In this document: positions 9,338 to 18,436 of the stretch, one piece after another
How the letters are laid out: the number at the start of each line of letters is the position of its first letter
Numbering within the stretch: the stretch's first letter is position 1
From: Ilyonectria destructans
Lineage: Eukaryota; Ascomycota; Sordariomycetes; Hypocreales; Nectriaceae
Assembly: GCA_020740775.1 (NCBI GenBank)
Contig: JAHEWK010000020.1
Coordinates: 248,001 to 312,000 of the forward strand
DNA: 64,000 nucleotides
Direction of reading: 5' to 3'
Made by a program: the position numbers and the translations under genes
The notes under the pieces: model-generated
What the model was told of the DNA's origin: nothing
Seen by the model: the letters and a program-made list of their open reading frames with translations, nothing else
Databases searched by the model: none

Positions 9338-12088
9338 TCATGGGTTGGAGAGGCCCAGCGCGTTGCGAAACACGATAAAACGGTCTTTTGGAAGGGCTTT
9401 CGTAAGTCCATCAGCAATTTGTTGCTCGGTTGGGACATATTGAAGCTCAACGTCTCCATCCGAGACCCGCTCTCGAACGTAATGCCATTGAATGTCAATG
9501 TGCTTAGTCCTGGCATGGAACTGTGGATTTTTGGCCATTGCAATTGCCCCTTGATTGTCCCCGTAGAGGATAGTTGTTTGAAGGTCTCCATGTTTGTATT
9601 GGGCCAGAAGTTCGCGCAGCAACCCTCGTAGCCAGATCGCTTCTTTGGTGCATTGTGTTTGTCCCATGTACTCCGCTTCGCAGGATGATAATGCGACCGT
9701 TGGTTGTCGTTTGGAGCTCCAACTGATGGCGCCTGTGCCGACGTTGAAGACATAACCAGCCGTTGATCGTCTGGTGTCGTGGTCGCCAGCCCAGTCTGAG
9801 TCGGTGTACCCAACTAACGGTCTGAGTGGTCCGCTGAAAACGAGTTCCAAGTCGATAGTTCCTCGCAAGTACCTCATGATGCGCTTGACGGCTTGGACGT
9901 GTTCGTTGGTTGGGTTTCCCAGATATCGGCTGCAGAGAGAGACGGCAAATGCGATGTCTGGGCGAGTGCCAAGCATGGCGTACATAAGTGAACCAATTGC
10001 CTTTGCGTACCATAGTTTCGTCGTTTCAGACGATTTGTATTCGTCTGGGACAGGTTGGAATTTTGACGTGTTTAGGGGAGTTGTGACTGGCTTGCTCTCC
10101 CACATGTCAAATTCCCGTAGGACCTTCTCGACATATGCTCGTTGGGAGAGGAAGATGGCCTTGTTGCGTCTGTCTCTCCGGACGGACATTCCCAGGTAGT
10201 ACTGACACGGACCAAGGTCAGTCATTTCGAATTTCTTGCTCAAGGCGGCTTTGATTTGGCCGATTTCTTCCTTATCGGGACCAGCGATTAGGAGATCATC
10301 CACGTAGACGGCGACGTAGGTTGTGCCGCGGATGAAGACGCCAACATCGGCGTTGAGTGGTTTGAAGCCGAGGGTTTCCAGAAAATCAGATAATGTCTGG
10401 TACCAGATTCGGGGAGATTGTTTAAGGCCGTAGAGAGCTTTCCGCAGTCGGAAGACTCTGCCTGACTTGTCGTCGAAACCCTGTGGCTGAGTGACGTAGA
10501 TTTCTTCTTTGACACCACCGTAAAGGAAGGCAGTTTTGACATCCATTTGTTCCAGTTCAAGGTCCAGGGCCGCAGCGATAGCGAAGATCATTTTATAGCT
10601 CATCGGCTTGACCACGGAGGCAAACGTCTCGTGGTAGTCGATTCCCTCTCTTTGTTCGAAGCCCCTGACGACGAAGCGAGCTTTGAATCTGGTAATCTCG
10701 CCATCTTTTCCTCGCTTGAGCTTATACACCCATTTGCCTTGGAGAGTATGTTTTCCTGGAGGTAGGTTGACTGGTATGAAGGTGCCATTTCTCATTAAGG
10801 AGTCGATTTCGTCAATCATGGCTTGCATCCATTGTTCGCTATGAGGCGAGTTCATTGCTTCGGCAAAGGTTTTGGGTTCGGTCGGTTCAAGGTTGTTGGC
10901 GACCATGGCCAGATGAATGGCAATCATGGTGAAACGCCATTGGTTTTGTTGAGCTTCTGGGTCTTGTTGAGCTAGGACTGTGTATCTTGATGGCATTTGT
11001 CCTCGGGTTTCCCGTACTGGAAAGCGTAGTTCGGGATGATGGTCGGCTGCTTCCGTGGCGACTCGGTGTTCATCGACTGCACCGTCGGGGCTCTGTGTTC
11101 TTTCTGGAGTCCCCAATTCCACATGGATGCTCGGTTCATCTTGATTGGATGGATGGGATTGGTTGGGAGCTGTCTGTATCTCTTCGTCTATTCTGGTGCT
11201 TTCGGTTATAGGTATAGTTGGAAGAGATGGTGTGAGATCCATCCGTTTTGCGTTGGGTTCATCAGTTGGTTGCTCCGATGCAATTCGTTTTCTCAGCAGG
11301 GATTTCTCATCGAACACAACGTTATTCGCAAAGAATATTCTTCCATCATCGTCGACTAAGGTGTAGTTTGTGCTCCCTTGATAGCCGAGGAGTCGGCGGG
11401 GGATTGTCTTGTCGTCCATCTTCTTCCGTTTGGCTGAAGGCATTTTTGCAAAGCCTCGGCTGCCGATAACTCGGAGATGGGAGAGATCCGGCACTTCCTT
11501 GTGCCATGCTTCATAAGGTGTGATTTGACAACCCGAGGCTGGTGAGAGGTTTCGTACATATGCCATGGCTTTGAGGACGTATGGCCAGAATTTCTTTTCC
11601 AGTCCTGAATGAATGAGAGTTGTCGTGAGTTTCTCAAGTAAGATACGGTTTGCAACTTCGGCCACCCCGTTTTGTTCGTGCTGTTCGGTGGCAGAGAAGA
11701 TCATCTCAATCATCTTGTTTTCGCAGTAGAGAGTGAGTGTATCAGCTTGGTTTTCTCCCGCCCGATCGAGGCGAAGGTAACGGCAGCGACGGGTTGGCGT
11801 CTCAGCTTGTTCCAGAAGTTTTCGAAAGCAGTTGCCAAATTCGGACTTTTGCCTGATTGGGAAGACCCATGTCATCTTGGTGAAATCGTCTATGAAGCAG
11901 GCCCAGTATCTATGGCCGTCGATGCCTTCGTCTGGGAAGGGGCCAGCGATATCGCCATGAAGGCTCTCCAGTGGTCTTGTTCCTTTTCGAATGCATCCGC
12001 GGTGGGGCTTTTCCTTCATGCGTCCTTTTACGCACGCTTCACAGACGTTGGAGTCAGATAGAGGAGTGATGCCCGTGGACATCTTCAT
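9338..12088 (-). CDS. pol: Copia pol: integrase, reverse transcriptase, RNase H
   Basis: The frame has 916 codons. It begins inside the integrase zinc-binding module (C-x2-C at residues 16-19). The rve core has the triad D46, D108, E144, with the canonical spacing of about 61 and 35 residues. The reverse transcriptase follows, with AFLYGG and the catalytic YVDDLLIAG, then RNase H (YTDSDWAGD, SSCEAEYM, the ADGLTK tail). It makes cDNA from element RNA in virus-like particles and integrates it. An in-frame TGA separates it from the gag-protease frame by only a few bases. The ATG at 12088 is just the first Met after that stop, so the original protein was probably one gag-pol polyprotein. Confidence 0.93.
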   Translation of the reverse strand: MKMSTGITPLSDSNVCEACVKGRMKEKPHRGCIRKGTRPLESLHGDIAGPFPDEGIDGHRYWACFIDDFTKMTWVFPIRQKSEFGNCFRKLLEQAETPTRRCRYLRLDRAGENQADTLTLYCENKMIEMIFSATEQHEQNGVAEVANRILLEKLTTTLIHSGLEKKFWPYVLKAMAYVRNLSPASGCQITPYEAWHKEVPDLSHLRVIGSRGFAKMPSAKRKKMDDKTIPRRLLGYQGSTNYTLVDDDGRIFFANNVVFDEKSLLRKRIASEQPTDEPNAKRMDLTPSLPTIPITESTRIDEEIQTAPNQSHPSNQDEPSIHVELGTPERTQSPDGAVDEHRVATEAADHHPELRFPVRETRGQMPSRYTVLAQQDPEAQQNQWRFTMIAIHLAMVANNLEPTEPKTFAEAMNSPHSEQWMQAMIDEIDSLMRNGTFIPVNLPPGKHTLQGKWVYKLKRGKDGEITRFKARFVVRGFEQREGIDYHETFASVVKPMSYKMIFAIAAALDLELEQMDVKTAFLYGGVKEEIYVTQPQGFDDKSGRVFRLRKALYGLKQSPRIWYQTLSDFLETLGFKPLNADVGVFIRGTTYVAVYVDDLLIAGPDKEEIGQIKAALSKKFEMTDLGPCQYYLGMSVRRDRRNKAIFLSQRAYVEKVLREFDMWESKPVTTPLNTSKFQPVPDEYKSSETTKLWYAKAIGSLMYAMLGTRPDIAFAVSLCSRYLGNPTNEHVQAVKRIMRYLRGTIDLELVFSGPLRPLVGYTDSDWAGDHDTRRSTAGYVFNVGTGAISWSSKRQPTVALSSCEAEYMGQTQCTKEAIWLRGLLRELLAQYKHGDLQTTILYGDNQGAIAMAKNPQFHARTKHIDIQWHYVRERVSDGDVELQYVPTEQQIADGLTKALPKDRFIVFRNALGLSNP

Positions 12089-12091
12089 GAG

Positions 12092-13543
12092 TCAATGTAA
12101 GTTCTGTTCTCCCAAATGGCCGAGCCGGTCATGCCAGATCTGCAGTTTGGGGTCGCTGACGGAGTAGGCGGCCATAGCAGTGTGCAGTTGTTCGTCATCC
12201 TCGTCGATCACATATAGACCGAATTTCCTAGTGGCGCTGAGGATGACTTTACCGTGGTTTGTAATGACGGCTCGTCCTTTTCGAAATAGAATAGTTGCTC
12301 CATCTTCCTCAAGGGCTGAGACTGAGATGAGGTTGCAGTGAGCGCCTGGCACGTAAAGTGCCTTATGAAAGGTTGTCGTTCCCTTGGCATTGTTCCGTAT
12401 GGTTTTGAGGGTGTATGTGCCTTGCCCCTCAGGCATAATGGCCGAGCCAGCTATGCCGTTGATGGCAGAGCCGGTGAATTTCTCGAGTGACGTAAAGTTC
12501 TGTCGATGGCAGAACGTGTGGGAGGAGGCGCCACTGTCTAATACGTGAATTCGCTCGAGCAGTTTGGACGGTTCTGATGCGGCTAGGCTAAACTGGGGTT
12601 GAAAGGATAGAAAGGCCGTGTTTAAGAAGGCGATAGCGGCAGTGTGATCCTCGTCAGGTTGCAGTGACAAGGTGTTCTCCTTTCTCTTCTCAAGCTTGGT
12701 TTCTCGTCGTTCACTCCGAAGTGCTCGTTTTCTCCTGAACTCCTCAAGAAGGTCGGGATGTAAGCCAAAACATCCGGCCTTGGTGTGGCCTGGTTTCTTG
12801 CAGTGGTCGCATGTCTGCGTCACTCGGTCTTTGCCAGTACCACGCGTTCTAGCCAGCAGAGCTGTTTGTGTCTTGGCCTTTTCTCGTTGTTGAATGTTCA
12901 TCTCCTCTTGCTCTGCGGCGGCAAGGGCGATTTCGAATGTGACGGCAGGTTTGATTACTTCTCCGTTGGAGCCTCGTTCGGGTAGCAAGTTGTGGTTTTG
13001 GTAGAAAGCAGTGAGGAACACTTCGTATTCGGGGCCAAGTCCGGTTAGGAACTTATTGATGAATTGAGGAGTGCCGATTTTGCATGTCTCGTCTAGTTGC
13101 AAGAGTTCAGATTGAGCTTCTCGCAGTCTTTCCGCAAAGTTCATGACTCCCGAGCATTGGTCTAAGGCCAGGTTGTTGTATCGTCGGTCGAGCTCTTGGA
13201 AAACCGCACTCCCCTTTGGTTTGAAGCGCTTTTCAAGCTCCCCGAACATCTCCGTGACGGTCTCCTTGCCCTTTACCTGCTCCCTGGCGTTGTATCCAAG
13301 TCGATTGAGGACTGCTCCGCACGCGCGTTCCTGCTTGGAGAGCCAGTTGTCGATCTTTTCAACGGTCGCGGCGCTGGTGCCGGTGGGTTTGTCCTTGTTT
13401 CGTTTGAACAAGTCTCCATATCCCGACATCGTGAGATGGTCCTTCATTTCTCGGCTCCAGTTGATCCATCCCGCTGTTGATTCTAGCTTCGGGATGTTGG
13501 CTAAGTTGCCAAGTGTTCCCGTCGATTCCTTCGAGGCCGACAT
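12092..13543 (-). CDS. gag: Copia gag-protease with gag-pre-integrase end
   Basis: The frame has 483 codons. The N-terminal capsid-type region (UBN2-like) spans roughly residues 20-220. It is followed by one CCHC zinc knuckle (C245-x2-C-x4-H-x4-C), a basic linker and an aspartic protease with the active-site DSGAS (D335). The frame ends in the H-x3-H half of the integrase zinc finger (WHDRLGH, about 471-477) and TGA. The ATG at 13543 gives a typical fungal Copia start. The frame stays open upstream to a second TGA at 13627-13625, beyond which an 80-codon frame runs up to 13867. That upstream part may be leader only. Confidence 0.9.
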   Translation of the reverse strand: MSASKESTGTLGNLANIPKLESTAGWINWSREMKDHLTMSGYGDLFKRNKDKPTGTSAATVEKIDNWLSKQERACGAVLNRLGYNAREQVKGKETVTEMFGELEKRFKPKGSAVFQELDRRYNNLALDQCSGVMNFAERLREAQSELLQLDETCKIGTPQFINKFLTGLGPEYEVFLTAFYQNHNLLPERGSNGEVIKPAVTFEIALAAAEQEEMNIQQREKAKTQTALLARTRGTGKDRVTQTCDHCKKPGHTKAGCFGLHPDLLEEFRRKRALRSERRETKLEKRKENTLSLQPDEDHTAAIAFLNTAFLSFQPQFSLAASEPSKLLERIHVLDSGASSHTFCHRQNFTSLEKFTGSAINGIAGSAIMPEGQGTYTLKTIRNNAKGTTTFHKALYVPGAHCNLISVSALEEDGATILFRKGRAVITNHGKVILSATRKFGLYVIDEDDEQLHTAMAAYSVSDPKLQIWHDRLGHLGEQNLH

Positions 13544-14335
13544 GCTTGAGGATGGATTCCTTGATGGCTGGACAAGAGAAGGCGTGGGACGAGTGTAGGG
13601 CAGGTTCAGGTGAATCTTCCCTCTTCAGCCTAGCGACGTCTCTTGCGAGCGCAAAGTCGGAATCCTCGTTGTTGTCGATGGTGTCGGTAACGGATGAGTC
13701 GGAGCTCCCACTGGATGTGACGTGGGTTTCTCCTGGTTCTGATGAGGCAATTGATGCAACTTCAAGGCCCCAAATGTTGGTTGAACTTGCGTCTGAAAGT
13801 GAGTGGTCGGTGTCGAAGTGGGTTGCCCAGGACTCAAAAGCTTAGAAGGAACCACTCGAAGATACAAGGCCTCAGAGGTCCTTTTCTATGCGATGTGGAA
13901 TCAACTAGAATAGCTGCTTTATCATCCTGTGGCGATAGGTGGCGATATTCCTGTGGCAAATTCCTTCCTTTCCAGCAGCTTCCAATAGCTTCCTTTTGCC
14001 ACATATTCAACCAGAATTCAACATCAGAATTCAGCAACAGAACATCCGTCAAGGTCAGCGACACGATGAGGAAATGTTGCTTGTGGAGGAAACAAAGGAA
14101 GGTCGGTTTCTAGAGGGGTCGAGCTCTCAAATTATAGTCATGTGAGGCCATCGTGAGGTCGAGAAGTGTGCAAAATCCGGTGCTTGATTCCTAAATCACG
14201 CGGCTAGCGGTATTCGGTTAAAATTTCGGGTAAGGTGTGATGAGTATCTTTGTCGCAGTGGAAGGAGGCGATTAGACCTCGAGTTATGTTGGAAATCATG
14301 ATTAGGAGGATACTCAGCTGTATGGTGGCTTTTCC

Positions 14336-14347
14336 GGGCTCATAACC
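14336..14347 (-). promoter_or_regulatory. Primer binding site (initiator-Met tRNA, internal half)
   Basis: Directly next to the 5' LTR the minus strand reads GGTTATGAGCCC. This is complementary to the anticodon arm of eukaryotic initiator tRNA-Met (GGGCTCATAACC), not to its 3' end. Drosophila copia and related fungal elements use such an internal half-tRNA primer. The match and adjacency are seen; primer use is inferred. Confidence 0.8.
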
Positions 14348-14476
14348 TGTTGAAATGAGCATATTGTGTTGATTGAAGAAAAAAGACTAGCGCTAGCTAT
14401 GGACAAGAAGGCATCTACATCCTAGCCACCAATGGATCGGAATAGCCATTAATCCGCTAAACCACGGATCTCAACA
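14348..14476 (-). repeat. Copia 5' LTR
   Basis: This 129-bp LTR has TG...CA ends (TGTTGAAATGAGC ... ATCTCAACA on the plus strand). It has the same length and ends as the 8046-8174 LTR, but the middle is different: TATGGACAAGAAGGCATC here and CAGCGGAAGCTATTATAGG there. Confidence 0.85.
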
Positions 14477-15940
14477 GATACTGCCCGTCGTCCATAATGA
14501 TAGTGACGATAATAAACGATGGATGATGCGGATGATGCAGATGATGCCGATGATGCTGATAATGAAGAGGAATGACGCCGGGATGATAAGACGCTTCAGA
14601 TGCGTTTGTTTTGGTGGGCAGGGCTTATCACTCCACTTATCATGCCAGGCACGGGCGGATTTCCCCTCATTTCCCAAGGCAGCGCGGACAGTGTGGATAA
14701 GGCGGTTACATAAGCGGTTGGATTTCCCCCGGGTTTCCCGCGCCCTCGATAAGCTTCAAGCTCGACAATTCTCCGTTCCTGACTTCGTTCCTCAAGGCTC
14801 TCCTGGGCAAACCGCTCCGGTTTGCGTCTCCTATTCATAAAGTATGAAAGTCACATAATCGTTCCCTCACACTAAGAAGCTTATAGAGGCCTTTCCATTA
14901 ATATCTCACAAGTCCCCTGCGTATGGTTACCCCGGGACCCGGGTGCTATCTCCCAATGTTTGGAGCCGCCTTAAGTAGAATCCCTTTTCCAACAACCTAT
15001 TCCTAGTGACCTAAACACTACCCGTTAACGATTACTCGGTTCAGATCGGGAGAGGGGGGGTAGCCAGACCGTGACTGAAAATTCAAAACATACTGAGCTT
15101 CTTTTGGGGTCGGCGCGGCTAGAGTGAATTTCGACATACCAGCCGCCCGGATTCTCGGCGTAGGCAGCATGAGCCAGGATGTTCTCCGATTCGCATACGG
15201 TCGTGAGGCTATTAGTAGGCAAGGCTTGTAAGGGAATGACTCGATCCATGAGATGTGCAAGAAGGCAACCAAGGCAACCAATGTGGCGTGCAGGACAATA
15301 CACTTTGCAAAGTTCTAGGTGCTCGTCCATATATATATTGTTTACCACGGGAATCAATCAGCCTAGAGTTCCTACCCATGCGTCGAGTGAACGTCATGGT
15401 TTACTCAAGACCCCCTGTACACCTTCTGCGTAGAGGTGTACAGGGGTCCAAAGCCACTCATCTTAGCATCGCACCCAAGAGAAAGCGGTGAGACCCACAC
15501 TCCAGGCCCCTGACGCCTTCTCCACAAGGGTGTACAGGAGTGCTTGCGTGCGTGCGTGGTGATGCGCGTATGTCCACTCTGCAAACTCAACAATGACAGT
15601 CTCGCAGCCCGATGGAAAAAGTCCATCTAACTTGCAAGGCCTCCATCGATTTATTTTATCGGCTGGGGATCACAGAGAACCGATTGTCATCCGTGGTCGT
15701 GCTTTCTTTCTCCCTCAAAATTCAAGGCAGTATTACGAGTGTCATGTTGAATCCTCACCATGATGTACCTCTGGCCTCACTCGCGATCGGGTCAACAGGG
15801 CCATAAAGCAAGCCTGTGATGATATCTTCCAAGTTGGACATTGGGTCGACGGCTAGTATGTACAGTCTTCTTCATGAGAGCTAATCACATTCCACCAACT
15901 GGCACTCAAATGCCAACCTCAAACTTTAAAGTTCCACGAG
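14477..15940. other. Intergenic, with one long near-palindrome
   Basis: No gene is recognised. A GAT-rich simple stretch (GATGATGCGGATGATGCAGA-type) runs from about 14520 to 14575. At 15411-15450 a roughly 40-nt near-perfect palindrome (GACCCCCTGTACACCTTCTG and its complement) could form a long hairpin. A related half (GGGTGTACAGGAG) recurs at about 15529. It could be a terminator-like structure or the footprint of a small foldback element. Confidence 0.4.
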
Positions 15941-16067
15941 TTTCCACCAAACTTCCACCAAACTTCCACCAAACTTCCACCAAACTTCCACCAAACTTCC
16001 ACCAAACTTCCACCAAACTTCCACCAAACTTCCACCAAACTTCCACCAAACTTCCACCAAACTTCCG
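15941..16067 (+). repeat. 11-bp minisatellite (CCACCAAACTT) array
   Basis: About eleven tandem copies of an 11-bp unit (CCACCAAACTT in one phase) lie in a row. The 3' flank (CCGCCAGGTGACCCACAACT) resembles sequence upstream of the intact Zn2Cys6 gene (minus strand, about 19870-19960) and of its truncated duplicate (33966-34050). The array therefore looks like an expanded leftover of that gene's leader. The repeat reads through as KLPPNFHQTST in one frame, which is a by-product. Confidence 0.85.
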
Positions 16068-16795
16068 CCAGGTGACCCACAACTTTCGCTTTGTGGTGGA
16101 TACGCAATTTGATGTATTCAATGACTGATTTAATGATCAAATGAAGTGTGTCAGGAATCTTGTTCTTGCATTGACTGAGGATCCTTGGAGCTCTGTTTTA
16201 TCCTAGGATAGGTCTTCTAGATGATTCACCAAAGATGTCCCGTTCCGGTGGTCCCGTTCCGACGATCCCGATCCGGCACATTATGCCGCCACACGAGGTC
16301 ACAATCCAACACTTTGCGTAAACGTGTAAGCAATTCAACAGAGTTACCTATCGGTCATTGACACAGCCAGTGCGCCGAGATGCTTACACATCTGATGTCA
16401 CATCCAGTATAGGCCATCATTGCACTACGCATTAGCGGAGTGTTCATTCCACGTTTGCCGTAGCCGGCAATGCGACATCTGAAACTCGCGCCAAGTTCCT
16501 TGGGACCCAAGCGAACCGCAAGGGACCGCTGAGTGAGCGCGACCCCGGCTTTCGCATGCACCAGGGCAAAAGCTGATACGACTAGCAGCCACCTATTTGC
16601 CGCTGATGTGCGGAGCGGACTGTTGAAGTTTTTGCTGTGTTCGCCCAATCTCTTTCCGGCAAGACGGGCTGCGCTTAGAAGGGTCGAGATTGCCTGCCCT
16701 TATCCTTGAGCAGCTGCCGTCCAAGCAACCAGGCCCGCTCCAATCGCTGCACTTCAGCAGCTGTACATGTTTCCCCGAATGATAGCACCTGAAGT
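16068..16795. other. Intergenic, nothing recognised
   Basis: Mixed-composition sequence lies between the minisatellite and the hAT-type MITE. No convincing gene, RNA or repeat is seen. Open frames on the minus strand (16648-16355) lack family features. Confidence 0.4.
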
Positions 16796-17124
16796 CAGCG
16801 CTCCTAATAGTCCAGACCGTTTGGACTATTAGTCCAGACTGCAATCCAAGATCAATAATCAATCCACGACGGGTGTTCGTGGATTGACGACTAGGATGAT
16901 GCGTCCCTTGAAACGAGCCCGTGTTGATCTGGATCGCACCAGTAAATTGATCAGAAATATCCAAAACAAAATGGTTGGCACAGCAACAATCATGGGTACC
17001 CTAGTTTTGTAACACCATGCCAACAACCTAGCGTACTTAGCGTCCACTCCGGGCGTCCGTATTCCCTGCCCTGATCTGCAGTCTGGACTAATAGTCCAAA
17101 TAGTCTGGACTATTAGGAGCGCTG
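16796..17124. mobile_element. hAT-type MITE with 48-bp inverted repeats
   Basis: The element is 329 bp long and bounded by 48-nt inverted repeats starting CAGCGCTCCTAATAGTCCAG, with two mismatches between the ends. The flanks are CCTGAAGT (16788-16795) and CTTGAAGT (17125-17132), an 8-bp target duplication with one mismatch. CAG-type ends and an 8-bp duplication are hAT features. Each repeat also contains an internal AATAGTCCA/TGGACTATT inversion. It carries no transposase. It sits about 130 bp before the start of the SDR gene and may alter its promoter. Confidence 0.85.
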
Positions 17125-17256
17125 CTTGAAGTACAAAAGACTAGGCTCCCCCATTGCTTCACCGAGATCATAGTAGTGTATTCCATCGACAATCGATTCC
17201 TCACACCTACTTCTGTCCCCAGTTGATTCCCCGTCTCACTCTGCGTACCATCAGCC

Positions 17257-18246
17257 ATGGCTCCCACATTCGACGAAACTACCAGGGCTAGCGAGCTGGT
17301 GCCGTACTACGCCAACCAAATTGCCGGCAAGACTATACTCATCACTGGCATCTCCTCTGGGAGTCTGGGCGAGAGCTTCGTGAAGCAAGTGTCCATCGGC
17401 AAGCCTGCGGCTTTCGTACTCGCCGGTCGCTCTCCGAGCAAGTTCCGGTCACTCGTTGACCATCTCGCGAGCGCGTACCCGAACATCGCGGTTAAGTCTC
17501 TCGCCTTGGACTTGACGTCTCTCGCCAATGTCCGCAAAGCTGCTGAGACCGTCAATTCCTGGTCTGATGTGCCGCATATCGACGTACTCGTGAATAACGC
17601 CGGAATCATGGCGGTCCCGTACCGTCTGACCGAAGATGGCTTCGAAAGCCAGTTACAGACGAATCACCTCGGCCATTTCCTCTTTACAAACCTCATCATG
17701 GACAAGATCCTTGCCTCGAAGGCACCCCGCGTCGTCAATATCAGCAGCATGGGACATCGGCATGGCCACATCCGATGGGCGGACTACAACTTCAGCGATG
17801 GACAGTTGTATGACAAGTGGACTGCGTACGGACAGTCCAAGACAGCCAACGCATTGACGGCCCTCGCGCTCGCCGAAAAGCTCGGCTCGAAGGGGCTTGT
17901 CTCATTCAGCGTTTGCCCGGGCTCTGTGGGGACCAACCTCGCCGCCCACGAGGCAGACAATCTGGCCGCCTTCGTGAAGGACTTTCAGGCTGCAGATGCT
18001 CGGATCGGCACCAAATGGATGTTCAGCAACGATACTCGATACAAGGACCTGGATCAAGGTGCTTCAACCCACGTCTTTGCAGCATTCGATCCGGATGTTG
18101 CAAAATACAACGGCGCGTACCTGAATCATTGCCGCCTTGCTGACCCCTATGCGGAGGAGGTCTGGCCATGGGCGACAAGCAGGACTTCGGGGGACATGCT
18201 TTGGAAGCTCAGCGAGAAGCTTGTGGGCCAGGAATTCAAGTACTAA
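17257..18246 (+). CDS. Short-chain dehydrogenase/reductase (retinol dehydrogenase/WWOX-like)
   Basis: A single exon encodes 329 residues, the usual length for the extended fungal 'oxidoreductase, SDR' group. The Rossmann motif TGISSGSLG lies at residues 30-38, the structural NNAG at 113-116, a catalytic Ser in NISSM (163-164) and Y191-x3-K195. The second position of the glycine motif is relaxed (GSLG), as in many fungal relatives. It should interconvert an alcohol and a ketone or aldehyde with NAD(P)H in the cytosol. Neighbours are a Zn2Cys6 regulator and an aldehyde dehydrogenase, which suggests a shared redox pathway. A MITE lies just upstream. Confidence 0.9.
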   Translation: MAPTFDETTRASELVPYYANQIAGKTILITGISSGSLGESFVKQVSIGKPAAFVLAGRSPSKFRSLVDHLASAYPNIAVKSLALDLTSLANVRKAAETVNSWSDVPHIDVLVNNAGIMAVPYRLTEDGFESQLQTNHLGHFLFTNLIMDKILASKAPRVVNISSMGHRHGHIRWADYNFSDGQLYDKWTAYGQSKTANALTALALAEKLGSKGLVSFSVCPGSVGTNLAAHEADNLAAFVKDFQAADARIGTKWMFSNDTRYKDLDQGASTHVFAAFDPDVAKYNGAYLNHCRLADPYAEEVWPWATSRTSGDMLWKLSEKLVGQEFKY

Positions 18247-18436
18247 GGTGTAGATACCTAGTTGATAGCTCAACCAGCATCGGGCTTGCCGATACGTTAG
18301 AGCTCGAAGGTTGCGCACCAGCCAGAAGCAACATAACAAAATAGACCTTTCTGATATCTTTTCACGTTCCGCCACTTTCCAAAATGGGGGCAAGCACCGT
18401 GGGACTTGAACTGCCATGCTGGTGTTTGCATTGCGC

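Larger units (their letters stand above)
8046..14476 (-). mobile_element. Ty1/Copia LTR retrotransposon, minus strand
   Basis: The element is 6,431 bp long and has two 129-bp terminal repeats (14348-14476 as the 5' LTR, 8046-8174 as the 3' LTR). It holds a tRNA-type primer site directly inside the 5' LTR, then gag-protease, integrase, reverse transcriptase and RNase H in Copia order, then about 1.2 kb of 3' sequence with a small extra open frame and a hairpin repeat array. The LTR middles are strongly diverged and no 5-bp target duplication is found (AAAAG on the left, GATAC on the right). One in-frame TGA splits the polyprotein inside the integrase zinc finger, so this copy is probably not autonomous. 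Confidence 0.92.

Noticed and set aside
15841..16128. Open frame of KLPPNFHQTST repeats
   Set aside because: It is the translation of an 11-bp minisatellite in a noncoding leader-like region. Open frames on both strands follow automatically from the repeat.
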